64,000 nt of DNA from Nageia nagi (lineage: Eukaryota > Pinophyta): NCBI GenBank assembly GCA_050084985.1, contig JBITNC010000001.1, positions 163,742,001 to 163,806,000 on the forward strand. The letters run 5' to 3'. This document shows positions 20,650-30,687 of this stretch, in pieces (positions within the stretch are counted from its first letter, which is position 1; the number at the start of each line of letters is the position of its first letter). Both the position numbers and the translations under genes were made by a program. The notes below the pieces were generated by a model. That model was not told the DNA's origin. It saw nothing but the letters and a program-made list of their open reading frames with translations, and did no database searches.

Positions 20650-21244
20650 TGTAGACTAAAAATAATGCATAAATAATAAGTGAAAGCACTATTTTTCTAC
20701 AATATAATATTGAAGCATATATTAGAAATATGACAATAAATGAACATGATAAATGAGATACCTTCATCAAATCTGCATCATTATGAAGTAACATGAATCA
20801 TACATCAAACGAGATAATTCATTATAAGAAACACATGTCGTTAACAACCTTAGGGAAGTAGATTCACGTGCACAAATTGAAGTATATGGAACAAGAGAAA
20901 GGATGTAATAAATCTATGAATGGGTGGTGTTACGAAACACCTTTGTTGGTTGGGTAAAATGATATTGCATGTTCTAATCTTTCTCTTAGGCTCCCTACCT
21001 ATCCATCCTAGAATTATGTTGCCTTTGATATTCTTTGATAACAACATTTTGATCCTCTTTGATTCTTAGGATCATTGCCTTTTACATTATTTGTGGTGTC
21101 ATTCTTGATATTTGACACCTCTTACATTATACAATGGTCCATTACATTACCTTGGGTATATTTAAATCCTTTTTACAATAAATATTTTTTGATGCTATAA
21201 AATGAATTATTTAATACAAGGAAATTTATTTTTAAGCATCTACA
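20650..21244 (-). repeat. 3' LTR of the minus-strand gypsy element
   Basis: Direct repeat of 23477-24076 with scattered substitutions. It ends next to the polypurine tract, which makes it the 3' LTR in element orientation. Confidence 0.9.
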
Positions 21245-21258
21245 TTTTTCCCCTCTTT
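21245..21258 (-). promoter_or_regulatory. Polypurine tract of the minus-strand gypsy element
   Basis: TTTTTCCCCTCTTT on the plus strand directly abuts the LTR. On the minus strand it is a 14-base all-purine tract, the plus-strand primer site. Confidence 0.85.
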
Positions 21259-22158
21259 GGAGAGGTGATTGAAGAAATGAGATTACATATCTAAAGAAGA
21301 AGTATAGAAAAAATCTTTGAACTCTTTATTCATCACTGCTATTTGATGATGAGGGTCCTTTGCTACCCCCTTTTGACTTGGTTGCACCTGGAAAGCTCCT
21401 TGAGTAGTGCAACCAAGATAAAACTTGAAAAATTACATCATTTTTCCCCTTACTGTATTTCTAACATGGAAAGAACTTTGCTCCTTCGTCTCTGCCACTA
21501 GGGAGTCTTATGGTCCCATGTCCAATCTTCGAAATAAAAGAGGTTCTTTTTCCCCTTAAACTATTTAACCATGAATGTGGTCATTCCTTCATCTCTGATA
21601 CTCAGTAATATGATGCTCTTGCATTTATACCTTGATACAAAAGAGGTCCCTTGATTTCAGCTCTCAATTATTTGATATGAATGTTGTTGACAGCATGTAA
21701 ACAATGGAATATCATTAACAGCATGAATTCTACTTCATTTGCTTTCCTTATTTTGATGTAAGTACCTACAAAAAGTATTATACATACCCTGCATGAAAAT
21801 ATTTTGGATACATAGTGAGTTGCATCGTCCATTGATGATGAGTCAATGTTACCAAGCTACTTATGGTCGCATCACCAGTTTACTTTATTGTGAATGAACT
21901 CTCACTAGTCATATTGATGACCATCAATGACCTAGTTTTTTTACATCCATGCTCCATAGATATTATATTGTTTTAATTAAATTTTTTTTATTTGTGCTTT
22001 ATTTTTATACATTGTTAACAGTATGCAAATAGTCATGCATGTTGTTGACAATGTTCTTCATCCACATGCTCATTTGGAAATTCTTCATGCATCAGTATAC
22101 TATCAGTTTGAGGGCATTCTACTATCAAACCTATAATCTCATGTCCTTTTACAAATTT

Positions 22159-22737
22159 TTATTTGACTACATTGATATCGAATATTTGCAATAATATTAC
22201 CCCCATCAAAAATAATGTAGTTGATATGGAGAAATATACTTCTTTCCTAAAATCCATTAGAACTAAACTTTGACTATATCTCAAAAATCCATCCATGAGA
22301 GATAATTTATCATGACTAGCTATACTATCTACCATCATATCAACATTTAGCAATGTACAATCAACTCTTATCCCTCTAGTAGGTGTAGTAACTAGTAATC
22401 CATTAAAACCTGAAATCATATTTGCTTCCTCATCTTCTTGAAACATTTCATTAACATTCATTTCCTATCTAAAATTTTCATAGTCACTAAGGATATAATT
22501 TACCTTTATAACTTCATTTGGCTTATACAATTATGAATATGCCCCCATGTGTTCTAAGATATCATCATCATTAAAGAAATTGAATTGAACTGGTATAGTA
22601 TCATCAATCAATAAATCCTCATCAAATTGAATAGGTTTAGTATCATCAAACCATAAATCCTCATCACTATCATCATATTTATGCATAAAAGGATATGGAA
22701 AGGAATTACCCATTGCGTTCTTCATTTGATCCTTCAT
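22159..22737 (-). pseudogene. Truncated gypsy reverse transcriptase region
   Basis: On the minus strand, an acidic segment (22737-22531) is followed by a frame containing LNVDMMVDSIASHDKLSLMDG and then RYSQS. This matches the gypsy RT block LPxIDxLVDxTAGxxxLSFMDGFSGYNQI with Gly-Tyr-Asn-Gln altered. The catalytic YLDD block and everything after it, including RNase H and integrase, are missing. The element could not encode its own replication. Confidence 0.7.
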
Positions 22738-22939
22738 TGAGGAAACTGGGTTAGGAGATTACATTACTGTAGAGCAAGAACCACCATTTTCCATATTATT
22801 TTCATGTTATTGACAACATGCAGATAGAATTGCACATTGTTGATAGCCCTCAATACTGGTTATTTTTTATTGCCCCAAGTCTTTTACAGACATCAATGGA
22901 TCGAAGTTCTAATTTTGTACATTCTCATTCTTATCTCTA

Positions 22940-23350
22940 CAATCTTTAGATTTGAATCATTCTAACTAATCTCATATTTTCCTTGTGTAATGAGGTCCAA
23001 AATTGTAGCCTCCAAAGCCTTACAAAAATTTATAAAATGATCTCTTCTTTTATGATAAGCACAATAAGCATTAGAATATCCCATTGACACACTAGTATAT
23101 TCATATTTCATATCTATTAGCTATAGCAATCCCTTCTTCATCAAATCCATAAAAATAAACCTTAGTGATATTGGGAATGTAAAATTTGTACCTCTTATTA
23201 TAGTTATTACTTGCTCTTTGATATTATGCTTGGGGACCTTATAATCAGGTGGTGGAGACCAATTAAGGATGTTATTCAAACTTTGTAGTGCAACTATCTA
23301 CTTCTTTAGATCACTTATCGATTTAGCAAACTACGCTAGGGTTTGCTCCA
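22940..23350 (-). pseudogene. Gypsy gag C-terminal fragment
   Basis: Minus-strand reading near 23095-22975 gives YCAYHKRRDHFINFCKALEA and then LITQGKYEIS. This is the Cys/His segment seen at the gag C-terminus of plant Tat-type and related gypsy elements (pattern CxxHxxxxHxxxxCxxLxxxIxxLIxxG). The N-terminal gag is not recognisable. Confidence 0.6.
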
Positions 23351-23476
23351 TTTTTCATATTGATAATAGTACAAAAATAGTCTTTGCATGTTATTAACAA
23401 AGTTAATCCATTACAGAATTCTAGCAAGATCTTGCCAGTAGGGAAAGATTAATTAAAATAGTCAGGTTCATCAAAA

Positions 23477-24076
23477 TGTAGACTAAAAATAATGCATAAA
23501 TAATAAATCAAAGCACTATTTTCCTATAATATAATATTGAAGCATATATCATAAATATGTCAATAAACAGACATGATAAATGAGGTACCTTCATCAGATC
23601 TTCATCATTATGAAGTAACATGAATCATACATCAAATGCAATAACTCATTATAAGAAATGCACATTGTTAACAACCTTAATAAAGTAAATTCATCCTCAT
23701 GAATTGAAGTATGTAGTAAAAGAGTAAGGGTGTAGGAAATCTACGAGTAGGTGGTGTTACAAAACACCTTTGTTGGTTGGGTAAAATGATATTGCATATT
23801 CTAATCTTTCTCTTAGCCTCCCTACCTATCTATCCCAGAATTATGTTGTCTTTGATATTCTTTTATAGCAATGTTTTTATCCTCTTTGATTATTGGGATC
23901 ATTTCCTTTTACATTATTTATGGTATCTTTCTTGATATTTAACACTTCTTACATTGTACAATGGTCCATTACATTGATTACATTGCCTTAGGTATATTTA
24001 AACCATTTTTACAATATTCTTCAATGCTATAAAATGAATTATTTAATATAATGAAATTTATTTTTAGGCATCTACA
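23477..24076 (-). repeat. 5' LTR of the minus-strand gypsy element
   Basis: Direct repeat partner of 20650-21244. The adjoining internal sequence on the minus strand (TTGATGAACCTGAC) is where the primer-binding site should be; I could not assign a tRNA. Confidence 0.88.
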
Positions 24077-24310
24077 AGTGGATCTTAGTAACAATAGTTG
24101 AAGTGAATCCCTAATGGATTCCAAGACTCCTCAAAAGTGATGGTAATCTTCACATAATCTTAGGGAATATCAAATCCTAAGTAGTAATCATGGAACTTTT
24201 GAGGAATATTAGGCCTCAAAGACTATTGTGTCAAGTTGATCTCTATAGGAGCAGTACTCATGCCAGAGGTATCTATGCTTGGAGATAGACTAAAGGCTAA
24301 AATGTGGAGG
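24077..24310 (-). mobile_element. LTR D, part 2
   Basis: Sequence between the two inserted elements. It continues LTR D from 20649 and again after 30060. Its exact right limit depends on the uncertain 5' edge of the chromovirus. Confidence 0.5.
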
Positions 24311-24934
24311 TGATTGGTGATAAAAAAAACACATAATTAACAACCTAAATGTACTATTTTTAGGTTGTTAATAGCCTTCATTTTGATGCGTTAGCTGTGG
24401 AAATCGAAGGGGCATCTATAATTCAAATAGTTGAATGATTTAGGATCATCAACTAACATCTTGGAGATGTTTGCAGACCTATTTAAAGGAGTGCTACTCT
24501 CTTGATTCAATCAATCTTAGATTAGAGACTTTTGGGGTTTTGGGATTGTAAAGATTTGAAGGAAAGCAAAGAGTCATTGTAGAATTTTTGTAGTTATGAA
24601 GTTTTTGTTCTTGTTGTAAGAGATTACAGTTTTGTTGTAGGAGATGGTATTGCCATTATTTTGATGGTATTTCTTTATATACATGTAATATTATAATGTT
24701 CATAGATAATGAGAAGAAAATGCCCCAATTCTATGCTGGACTAGCCCACATTAGGTGAACTAGGGTAAATCATTATGTTGATCTTGTTGTGTGTGATTGA
24801 GATTATTAATTTATAGTTTTACATTATGCAATTTTGAATTTATATACAATTTGATGGGTCTCGTAATGATGAATTTTTTTTATTTGAATCTGTAAGTGAG
24901 GATCCAAGTATGCTATAAGCATCTAGTGATTATA
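24311..24934 (+). repeat. 5' LTR of chromovirus
   Basis: From AATAGCCTTCATTTTGATG onward it aligns with 29474-30060 to the shared end AGCATCTAGTGATTAYA. The first 55 bases have no counterpart in the 3' LTR. Confidence 0.75.
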
Positions 24935-24941
24935 GATCATG

Positions 24942-24953
24942 CCATATCAGAGC
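24942..24953 (+). promoter_or_regulatory. Primer-binding site, initiator tRNA-Met type
   Basis: CCATATCAGAGC lies 8 bases after the LTR end. It matches the usual plant primer site TGGTATCAGAGC in its last nine bases; the first three are changed. Confidence 0.65.
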
Positions 24954-25289
24954 TTGTGTGCATAAAATTTGGGGGCAAAATTTTATAGATTTTAGGCTAT
25001 TAGCAACATGCTTTTTGATGTTCAGGAGGAGATCTCAAAGATTAGAATTGATTTCGAAGGATCTTGATATTGGTCAAAGGTGAAAAGTGAATGAAAAGGA
25101 TGATTTGGAGGAGAAATAGTTTATTGTTTGTACCATATCAAATTCTAATTTTGAAAGGAGATTTTCAAAAATGGAGAATCATTTGGCTCGTTTGGCTGAA
25201 TAGTTAGCTGTTGGAGAAAATATAAATGCTAATTAGGAGGAATAAAATGAACTTGGATGACCTAATTTATCATCTTCATCAAATTGAGT

Positions 25290-26153
25290 TCCATTCAAGG
25301 TGGAGGCTAAAGTGGACATTCCTAATTTTGGTGGAGAGGTTGATGCAAAAAAGTTCAACAATTGGAGGTTTATTTCCAAATTCATGGTGTTATAAATGAT
25401 GTTGATAAAATCTCTTTTGCTAGATTAAAGATGGGTGGACAAGCTTTAATTTGGTGGGAAATCCATGTAGAAAATCTTAGTCATGAACAATTATTGGAAG
25501 TATCTTCTTGGGTTGAATTTAAGAACTTGTTAAAAGATCAATTTTATCCATTCGAACATCATAATAAATAATTAATGAAATGGTAATTTTTTAGGCAACA
25601 AAGAGGGCAAACGGTTCAAGAATACACTATGAAATTTAAGAAATAAGCTACTTTGCTTAAGGTTTCACTAAAAGATATTCAAACTTTAATAAAGTACATT
25701 AGAGGTTTACATAGTCATTTGCAAAAGACTATCATGTTGTTTAATCCTACTAATCTTGATCAAGTATGTGTGGAAGCACAATACTTAGAGGAAAATGGCA
25801 AAGTAAGGAGACGATATGATGAATCCAAGAAGGCTTCTAATTCAAGGGGATCATAAGATAAAGGTAAATATCAAGATAAAGGCAAAGGTAAGCAAGAAAC
25901 TAAGACTACTAATACTTTGAAAAACAAAGAACATGATAATAGGCATTATAATAATTATGATAAAGGTGATCATATTGATGATAAATGTTGGAAACTTCAT
26001 CTGGAATTACAACCATATAAGAAAAAAAATAAGGAGAAAATTAATGATATGGTTCTTAAATGTGAGGATGTTAAGGAAAGTTCATATGTTGATGAGAAAC
26101 TAAATTGTTCATCCATTCAAAAGGTTAAAGAATATCAAAATATTAAAGAATAA
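25290..26153 (+). pseudogene. Chromovirus gag
   Basis: Translation shows FGGEVDAKKF, then MEVYFQIHGV, ARLKMGGQALIWWE and LLKDQFYPFEH, then FRQQRGQTVQEYTMKFKK and a segment ending CVEAQYLEENGK. This is the retrotransposon gag domain of chromoviruses in order. A Lys-rich tail follows with HIDDKCWKLHLELQP, a zinc knuckle that has lost its first Cys residues. Stops interrupt at least five places between 25570 and 25860. Confidence 0.85.
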
Positions 26154-26159
26154 ATAATT

Positions 26160-26570
26160 TTTTTATTCCATCTCAAAGTCAAAATTAAGAAAATAAGAGT
26201 GGATTGCATTATTGATCTAGGTTCTCAAGCAAATTTGATTTCAAAATATATGGTAAGTAATTTAGGATTGGAAACTTTCAACCATCCAAATCCATATCCT
26301 TTGGGTTGGATGCATCATAATGCTAGTTTGCAAGTCACTAAACAATGTAAGTAGAAATTTGCTATTTGTGTAAAGTACATTGATGAAGTTGTGGTTGATG
26401 TTGTTCCTTTAAATATTTATGGTGTTATTCTTGGTAACCCTTATATATGGGAAAAAGATTCTATTTATTATAGAAGATAGAACAAATTGCAATTGGTAAA
26501 AGATGGAAAGGTGTTTTTAGTTAGTACATATAACAATAGGAAAAAGCTACCTTTGGTCATTGTTAGTTAG
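26160..26570 (+). pseudogene. Chromovirus protease
   Basis: CIIDLGSQANLISKYMV near 26205-26255 is the aspartic protease active-site region (Asp-Ser/Thr-Gly in the family, here Asp-Leu-Gly). PLNIYGVILGNPYIWEKD follows as the usual C-terminal hydrophobic block. Stops lie at 26153, 26352 and near 26480. Confidence 0.8.
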
Positions 26571-26644
26571 GTAAAATGCTTGTAAATTCTTCTAAAATGT
26601 TTATGTTGATCATGGTGAAAATCAAAACTTCTGGTGAGGTGAAT

Positions 26645-26702
26645 CTCATGTCGTTAGCAACATGCAACATTGATTTTAGGTTGTTAACAATGTGCAAAAG
26701 GG
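26645..26702 (+). repeat. TTGTTAACA-type motif copy inside pol
   Basis: GTTAGCAACATGCAACATTG plus TTTTAGGTTGTTAACAATGTG sits between the protease and RT segments. It belongs to a motif set scattered over 20.8-27.9 kb; see findings. Confidence 0.7.
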
Positions 26703-26819
26703 AAGAAAATATACAAAAATTGATCCAAGAGTTTACTTACTTATTTGCAGAGCCACATGGATTACCTCTTATGTAGGATGTACAACATGATATTAAGTTG
26801 TTACCTGATGCTTTATATC

Positions 26820-27472
26820 AATAATCAATTTTGGAGCAAGAGGGGATAAAAAGGCAAATTTAGGAGTTGGTTGATTAAGGTGTGATCAAACCAAGTACAT
26901 CTCCATGCGGATCATCTGTTGTTTTGGTTCCTAAAAATGATCAAAATTGGAGGATGTGTATTGACTATAGAACACTTAACAAAATCACCATAAAAAATCG
27001 CTACCCTTTACCTCAGATATATGATCTTTTGGATCAGTTGCAAGGGGAAATGAATGATGTGCTTTGTCCATTTATTAATTCTTTTATCGTTGTATACTTA
27101 GATGATATTCTTGTTTATAGTTCTACATGGGAAGAACATGTTGTATATCTTAGACAAGTGTTTCAAACTTTGCATAGAGAGAAGTTATTGTTGAAACATT
27201 CAATATGTGAGTTTGGCAAAGATTTGAATTTGGGATATGTTACTAGTCATGGACAACTTAAGATAGATCCTAGTAAAGTAAATGCTATAGTAGATTGGCC
27301 AAAAAAAACTAATGTAACTAAAGTGAGGAGTTTCTTAGGTGTTGTCCAATATTTGAGAAAGTTTATTATTGATTCTTCTCATATTGCTTCACCTTTACAT
27401 GATGTAACCAAAAAGAGGCAAGTTTTTCAATGGGGAAAGAAACAACAAACATATTTTAATACCTTGAAGTGA
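26820..27472 (+). pseudogene. Chromovirus reverse transcriptase with internal deletion
   Basis: The open frame 26882-27472 reads KPSTSPCGSSVVLVPK, WRMCIDYRTLNKITIKNRYPL and IYDLLDQLQG. It then goes straight to MNDVLCPF and VVYLDDILVYSSTWEEH (YLDD at 27095-27106). The usual 70 or so residues between LLDQLxG and MN, including the first catalytic Asp of the palm and the MPFGL block, are missing near 27050 without a frameshift. The thumb follows (GYVTSHGQLKIDPSKVNAI, FLGVVQYLRKFI). The deletion alone makes the enzyme dead. Confidence 0.9.
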
Positions 27473-27760
27473 AATATTGTTAGTGCATCCATGCTTGCAC
27501 TTCTTGATTTGAAGAAGCCATTTGAAGTGGACACTGATGCAAGTGACTATGCCATGGGGGCCATTTTGTTACAAGAAGGTAAACCAATTTGCTATCATTC
27601 CAAAAAAAATAGTGGGGCTATTTTGAATTATCCTACTTATGTTAAGGAAATGTATGCATTGGTTTAAGTTGTTAAAGAGTGGAAACATTACTTAATGAAA
27701 ATCATCCAAGCCCTTATACTTAAATTACAATAAAATAAACACTATAGATGGATGGATTTT
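27473..27760 (+). pseudogene. Chromovirus RNase H
   Basis: SASMLALLDLKKPFEVDTDAS, then DYAMGAILLQEGKPICYHSKK and YPTYVKEMYALV, match the gypsy RNase H, with the first catalytic Asp kept in DTDAS. The TDH block is replaced by an unrelated segment after a stop, so the domain is incomplete. Confidence 0.85.
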
Positions 27761-27857
27761 CTGTAATAATTTCATCTTATGATCAAATGTAAGAAAGGAA
27801 CATAGAATAAGGTCACTAACATGCTTTCTAAACCATCTATACTTGCAAATTCCACAT

Positions 27858-27908
27858 TACCAACAACGTACAACACTAATTTTAGGTTGTTGATAGCATG
27901 CAAATAGG
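27858..27908 (+). repeat. TTGTTAACA-type motif copy between RNase H and integrase
   Basis: CCAACAACGTACAACACTAA plus TTTTAGGTTGTTGATAGCATGC. Same arrangement as 26653-26700: a CAAC-rich half, a TTTTAGGTTGTTRAYA half and a CATGCAAA-like end. Confidence 0.7.
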
Positions 27909-28039
27909 AGCCAATGAGTTCCCTCTCACTATTGAAATCTCTTTCTTTCCTTTATGAGTCATTTTTAGAGGCATATGTATAGGATCTTGACTTCAGATAG
28001 GTGTATAATTAGTTATCTTCATCTAGGTCCAAGTATGAT

Positions 28040-28760
28040 GGCTTAGATCATTTTCATTTACAAAATGGACTTCTTTATCATTTTAATGCATTATGTGTAC
28101 TTATAGGTGAAAGGATTGGAATGATTAGAGAAGCACATAGTTCAAAGATTATGAGACATTTTATAGTTAAAAAAAAAACATTGTATAATTTGCAAAGGTA
28201 TGTATATTGACCAAAGATGTAAGATCAAGTTTCCAAGTATATAAGGGGGTGTTCTTTATGTTGCACTAATAAGCAAAGTAATTGAAAATTAGGTTTGTAT
28301 CAAGCACTTCTAGTACCTTCACGTCCATGGGAGTGTATCTCAATGGATTTTGTGAGAGGATTTCCTATGACCAAGAAGGGTCATGGTCATGGTTATTTAT
28401 TTATTCTTGTGGATAAAATTAGCAAGATGTGTGCTTTGATTCCTTGTAAGAAGATTATAACAGGATAAGATGCTACAAATTTATTCTTTTATCATGTTTG
28501 GGTTCATTTTGGATTGCCTACTTCTATTGTTTCGGATAGAGATAGTACATTTTTGGGCAAGTTTTGGACATGTTTATGGGAAAAGATGGACACATGGTTG
28601 AAGAGGAGTACTTTCTTTCATCCTTAAATGGATGGAAAAATGGAGGTGGTGACTAGGATAATGGTCCAACTCTTGAGGGGTTATTATGGAAAGCATCCTA
28701 AGTCTTAGGATGAACATATTGAATGTATCCAATATTCATACAATAGGGTAATTCATTCTT
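28040..28760 (+). pseudogene. Chromovirus integrase
   Basis: IREAHSSKIMRHF and CSLCCTNK give the His-His-Cys-Cys zinc site. The catalytic triad follows: Asp in WECISMDFVRGFP, Asp in IVSDRDSTFLGKFW and Glu in DGKMEVV (family PQTDGQTEVVN). Stops lie at 28205, 28217, 28467 and 28625. Integrase inserts the cDNA into chromosomes. Confidence 0.88.
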
Positions 28761-28859
28761 CCATTAATAAGATTTTTGTTTGAGAATTTTTTATGTTATT
28801 TACCACCTTCACCTTTTGATTATGTGTTTGGAAAGTAAAAATATGAAGGAGATTCAATT

Positions 28860-29420
28860 AAAAAGGAAGAGAAACAAGCTGAAGCCTTTGTTGAAAAGAT
28901 TGGGCAAATTTATTTGGAAGTCTAAGAGCAACTTAAAACAAGCCAAGCCAAGTACAATATGAGACATGAAAAATATAGAGTTGAACATAAGTTTCATGTG
29001 GGAGACCATGTTTGGTTGCATATTAGTAAGGAGAGGTTGCAAGGATGAACTAAGAAGTTGAAACCTATAAGGTATGGACCATTTGATATTATGGAGCAAG
29101 TAAGTGAGAATACTTTTAGATTAAATCTACCAACATACATTTATTTGGTTGTGAATGTGGAACATTTAAACTTGTATGAGCCATATATATTGATTAAATA
29201 TGAAATAGGTTCAAATTAGATTTTTCCATCTCTTGATGACTTAGCTCTTAATACTATGGATGAACTAAAGAAGGATTCCATATTACAAAAGAAGGTTCAT
29301 GCTATAAGAATAAGTGAGATAGAGCTATGGTTGGTTGGATTAAAGGGATAAAGGCCTAATAAAGCCAAGTGGATGAATAGGTATAGGGTTGGGGAGTTGT
29401 ATCCTCATCTATGCATTTAT
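28860..29420 (+). pseudogene. Chromovirus integrase C-terminus and chromodomain
   Basis: FHVGDHVWLHISKERLQG, KLKPIRYGPFDIMEQV and NTFRLNLPTYI are the GPY/F module. KAKWMNRYRVGELYPHL after a VGLKG stretch is the W-x-N...L end of a chromodomain (family YLVKWKGxxxxxAxWM). The chromodomain steers integration to heterochromatin in this clade. Stops at 29048 and 29217 break it. Confidence 0.75.
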
Positions 29421-29447
29421 GGGACCAAATGCTGTCTCATTGGGAAA

Positions 29448-30060
29448 GTGTGATCCAAATTGGATTGTATCATTAATAGCCTTAATTTTGATGAGTCAGC
29501 AATGGAAGTTGAAAGGGCATTGACAATTTAGATAGTTAAGCAGTTCAAAATCATCAACTGACATCTTGGAGACTTTTATAGGCTTATTTAAAGGCATGCT
29601 ACTCTCTTGATTCAATCAATCTTAACTTAGAGAGTTTTGGGATTTTGGAATTGTAAAGATTTGAAGGATGACCAAGAGTCATTTTGAAAAATTTGTAGTT
29701 TAAAATTTGTTCTTATTGACATAGGAGATTGAAATAGTGTTGTAGGAGATGGTATTGCCATTATTTTGATGGTATTGCCATTATTTTGATGGTATTTCTC
29801 TATATGTATGTAATATTGCAATTTTCATAGACAATGAGAAGAGAAGGCTCCAATTCCTTTTTTGATTAGCCCACATTGGATGAACTAGGGTAAATCATTG
29901 TGTTGATCTTGTTGTGTATGATTGAGATTGTTAATTTGTAGTTTTATATTGTGCAATTTTGAATTTATATGCAATTTGATGGGTCTCATAATGGTGAATA
30001 TTTTTTCGTTCGAATCTATAAGTAAGGATTCGAGTATGTTATAAGCATCTAGTGATTACA
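29448..30060 (+). repeat. 3' LTR of chromovirus
   Basis: Starts TGTGATCC after the short purine stretch GGGAAAG and ends GTGATTACA. A 21-bp tandem duplication (GGTATTGCCATTATTTTGAT unit, 29751-29792) is present here but single in the 5' LTR. Confidence 0.85.
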
Positions 30061-30687
30061 ATTTAGCTAAGGCTTTAGGAATCTTATACCTCAAGTACCT
30101 CCCTTATGTATACAAGAGGAATGGAGAGAGATCTCACACCCATAAAATATTAATAATCAAGCATATATTCAAATAAGACTCTAGTCTTTCATAAGAGGTG
30201 TCTCACTCAAAGGAATGGTTGACCCAACCTAGACATCCTAATTAACTCCCCAAGATAATGCATCTAGCCTAAAATTACCTATTGGGACTCCCAAAATACA
30301 ACTTAAGGCCTCATTATGTCCCATATGTGAGATGTCACCCTTTAAGAGCATATATTGAAGTTATTAATTATATTTTTACATTTTATGGTGGAAAATAGCC
30401 CATGAATCATAATAAAATAATAATATACTCCTAGTTAATTAAAAATCACTCCTAGATCCCTATAAGAGGTATGTCCTACCTTAAGTGCTCAATTAACACA
30501 TTTTTGCACCTAAGGTGAATGCTCATCCGTAATAGGAGGGCATAAAATGGTGTAATTACCTCTAATTGCATAAAATAACTATAAATCATAAAGAATGCCT
30601 CCCAAAATAGGTGCATCCCACATCATGAGGAATATTTATTGAGAGTTAAGTTCTCATGAAAGGGACCTTGAAAAATGGAATGTTACA
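30061..30687 (-). mobile_element. LTR D, part 3 (5' start, minus strand)
   Basis: Ends GGAATGTTACA on the plus strand, that is, the minus-strand start TGTAACATTCC. Next bases GTATG pair with GTAGG before 20119. With the two nested elements removed the LTR is about 1.4 kb. Confidence 0.7.

Larger units (their letters stand above)
20650..24076 (-). mobile_element. Non-autonomous Ty3/gypsy element with both LTRs
   Basis: Two direct repeats of 595 and 600 bp (20650-21244 and 23477-24076) start TGTAGACTAAAA and end GCATCTACA on the plus strand. Flanking 5-mers AATGG and AGTGG match at 4 of 5. A polypurine tract (AAAGAGGGGAAAAA on the minus strand, 21245-21258) borders the left LTR and proves minus orientation. 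The 2.2 kb interior holds only pieces of gag and reverse transcriptase. It sits inside LTR D. Confidence 0.9.
24311..30060 (+). mobile_element. Ty3/gypsy chromovirus, decayed
   Basis: Plus-strand element with homologous LTRs (about 24311-24934 and 29448-30060), a tRNA-Met-type primer site, gag, protease, RT, RNase H, integrase and a C-terminal chromodomain, in the normal order of chromoviruses. The 3' LTR starts TGTGATC and ends GATTACA. The 5' LTR start is uncertain (24311 to 24366) because its first bases diverge and contain a 12-bp inverted repeat. No 5-bp duplication could be confirmed. Many stops and an internal RT deletion make it non-functional. Confidence 0.88.
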
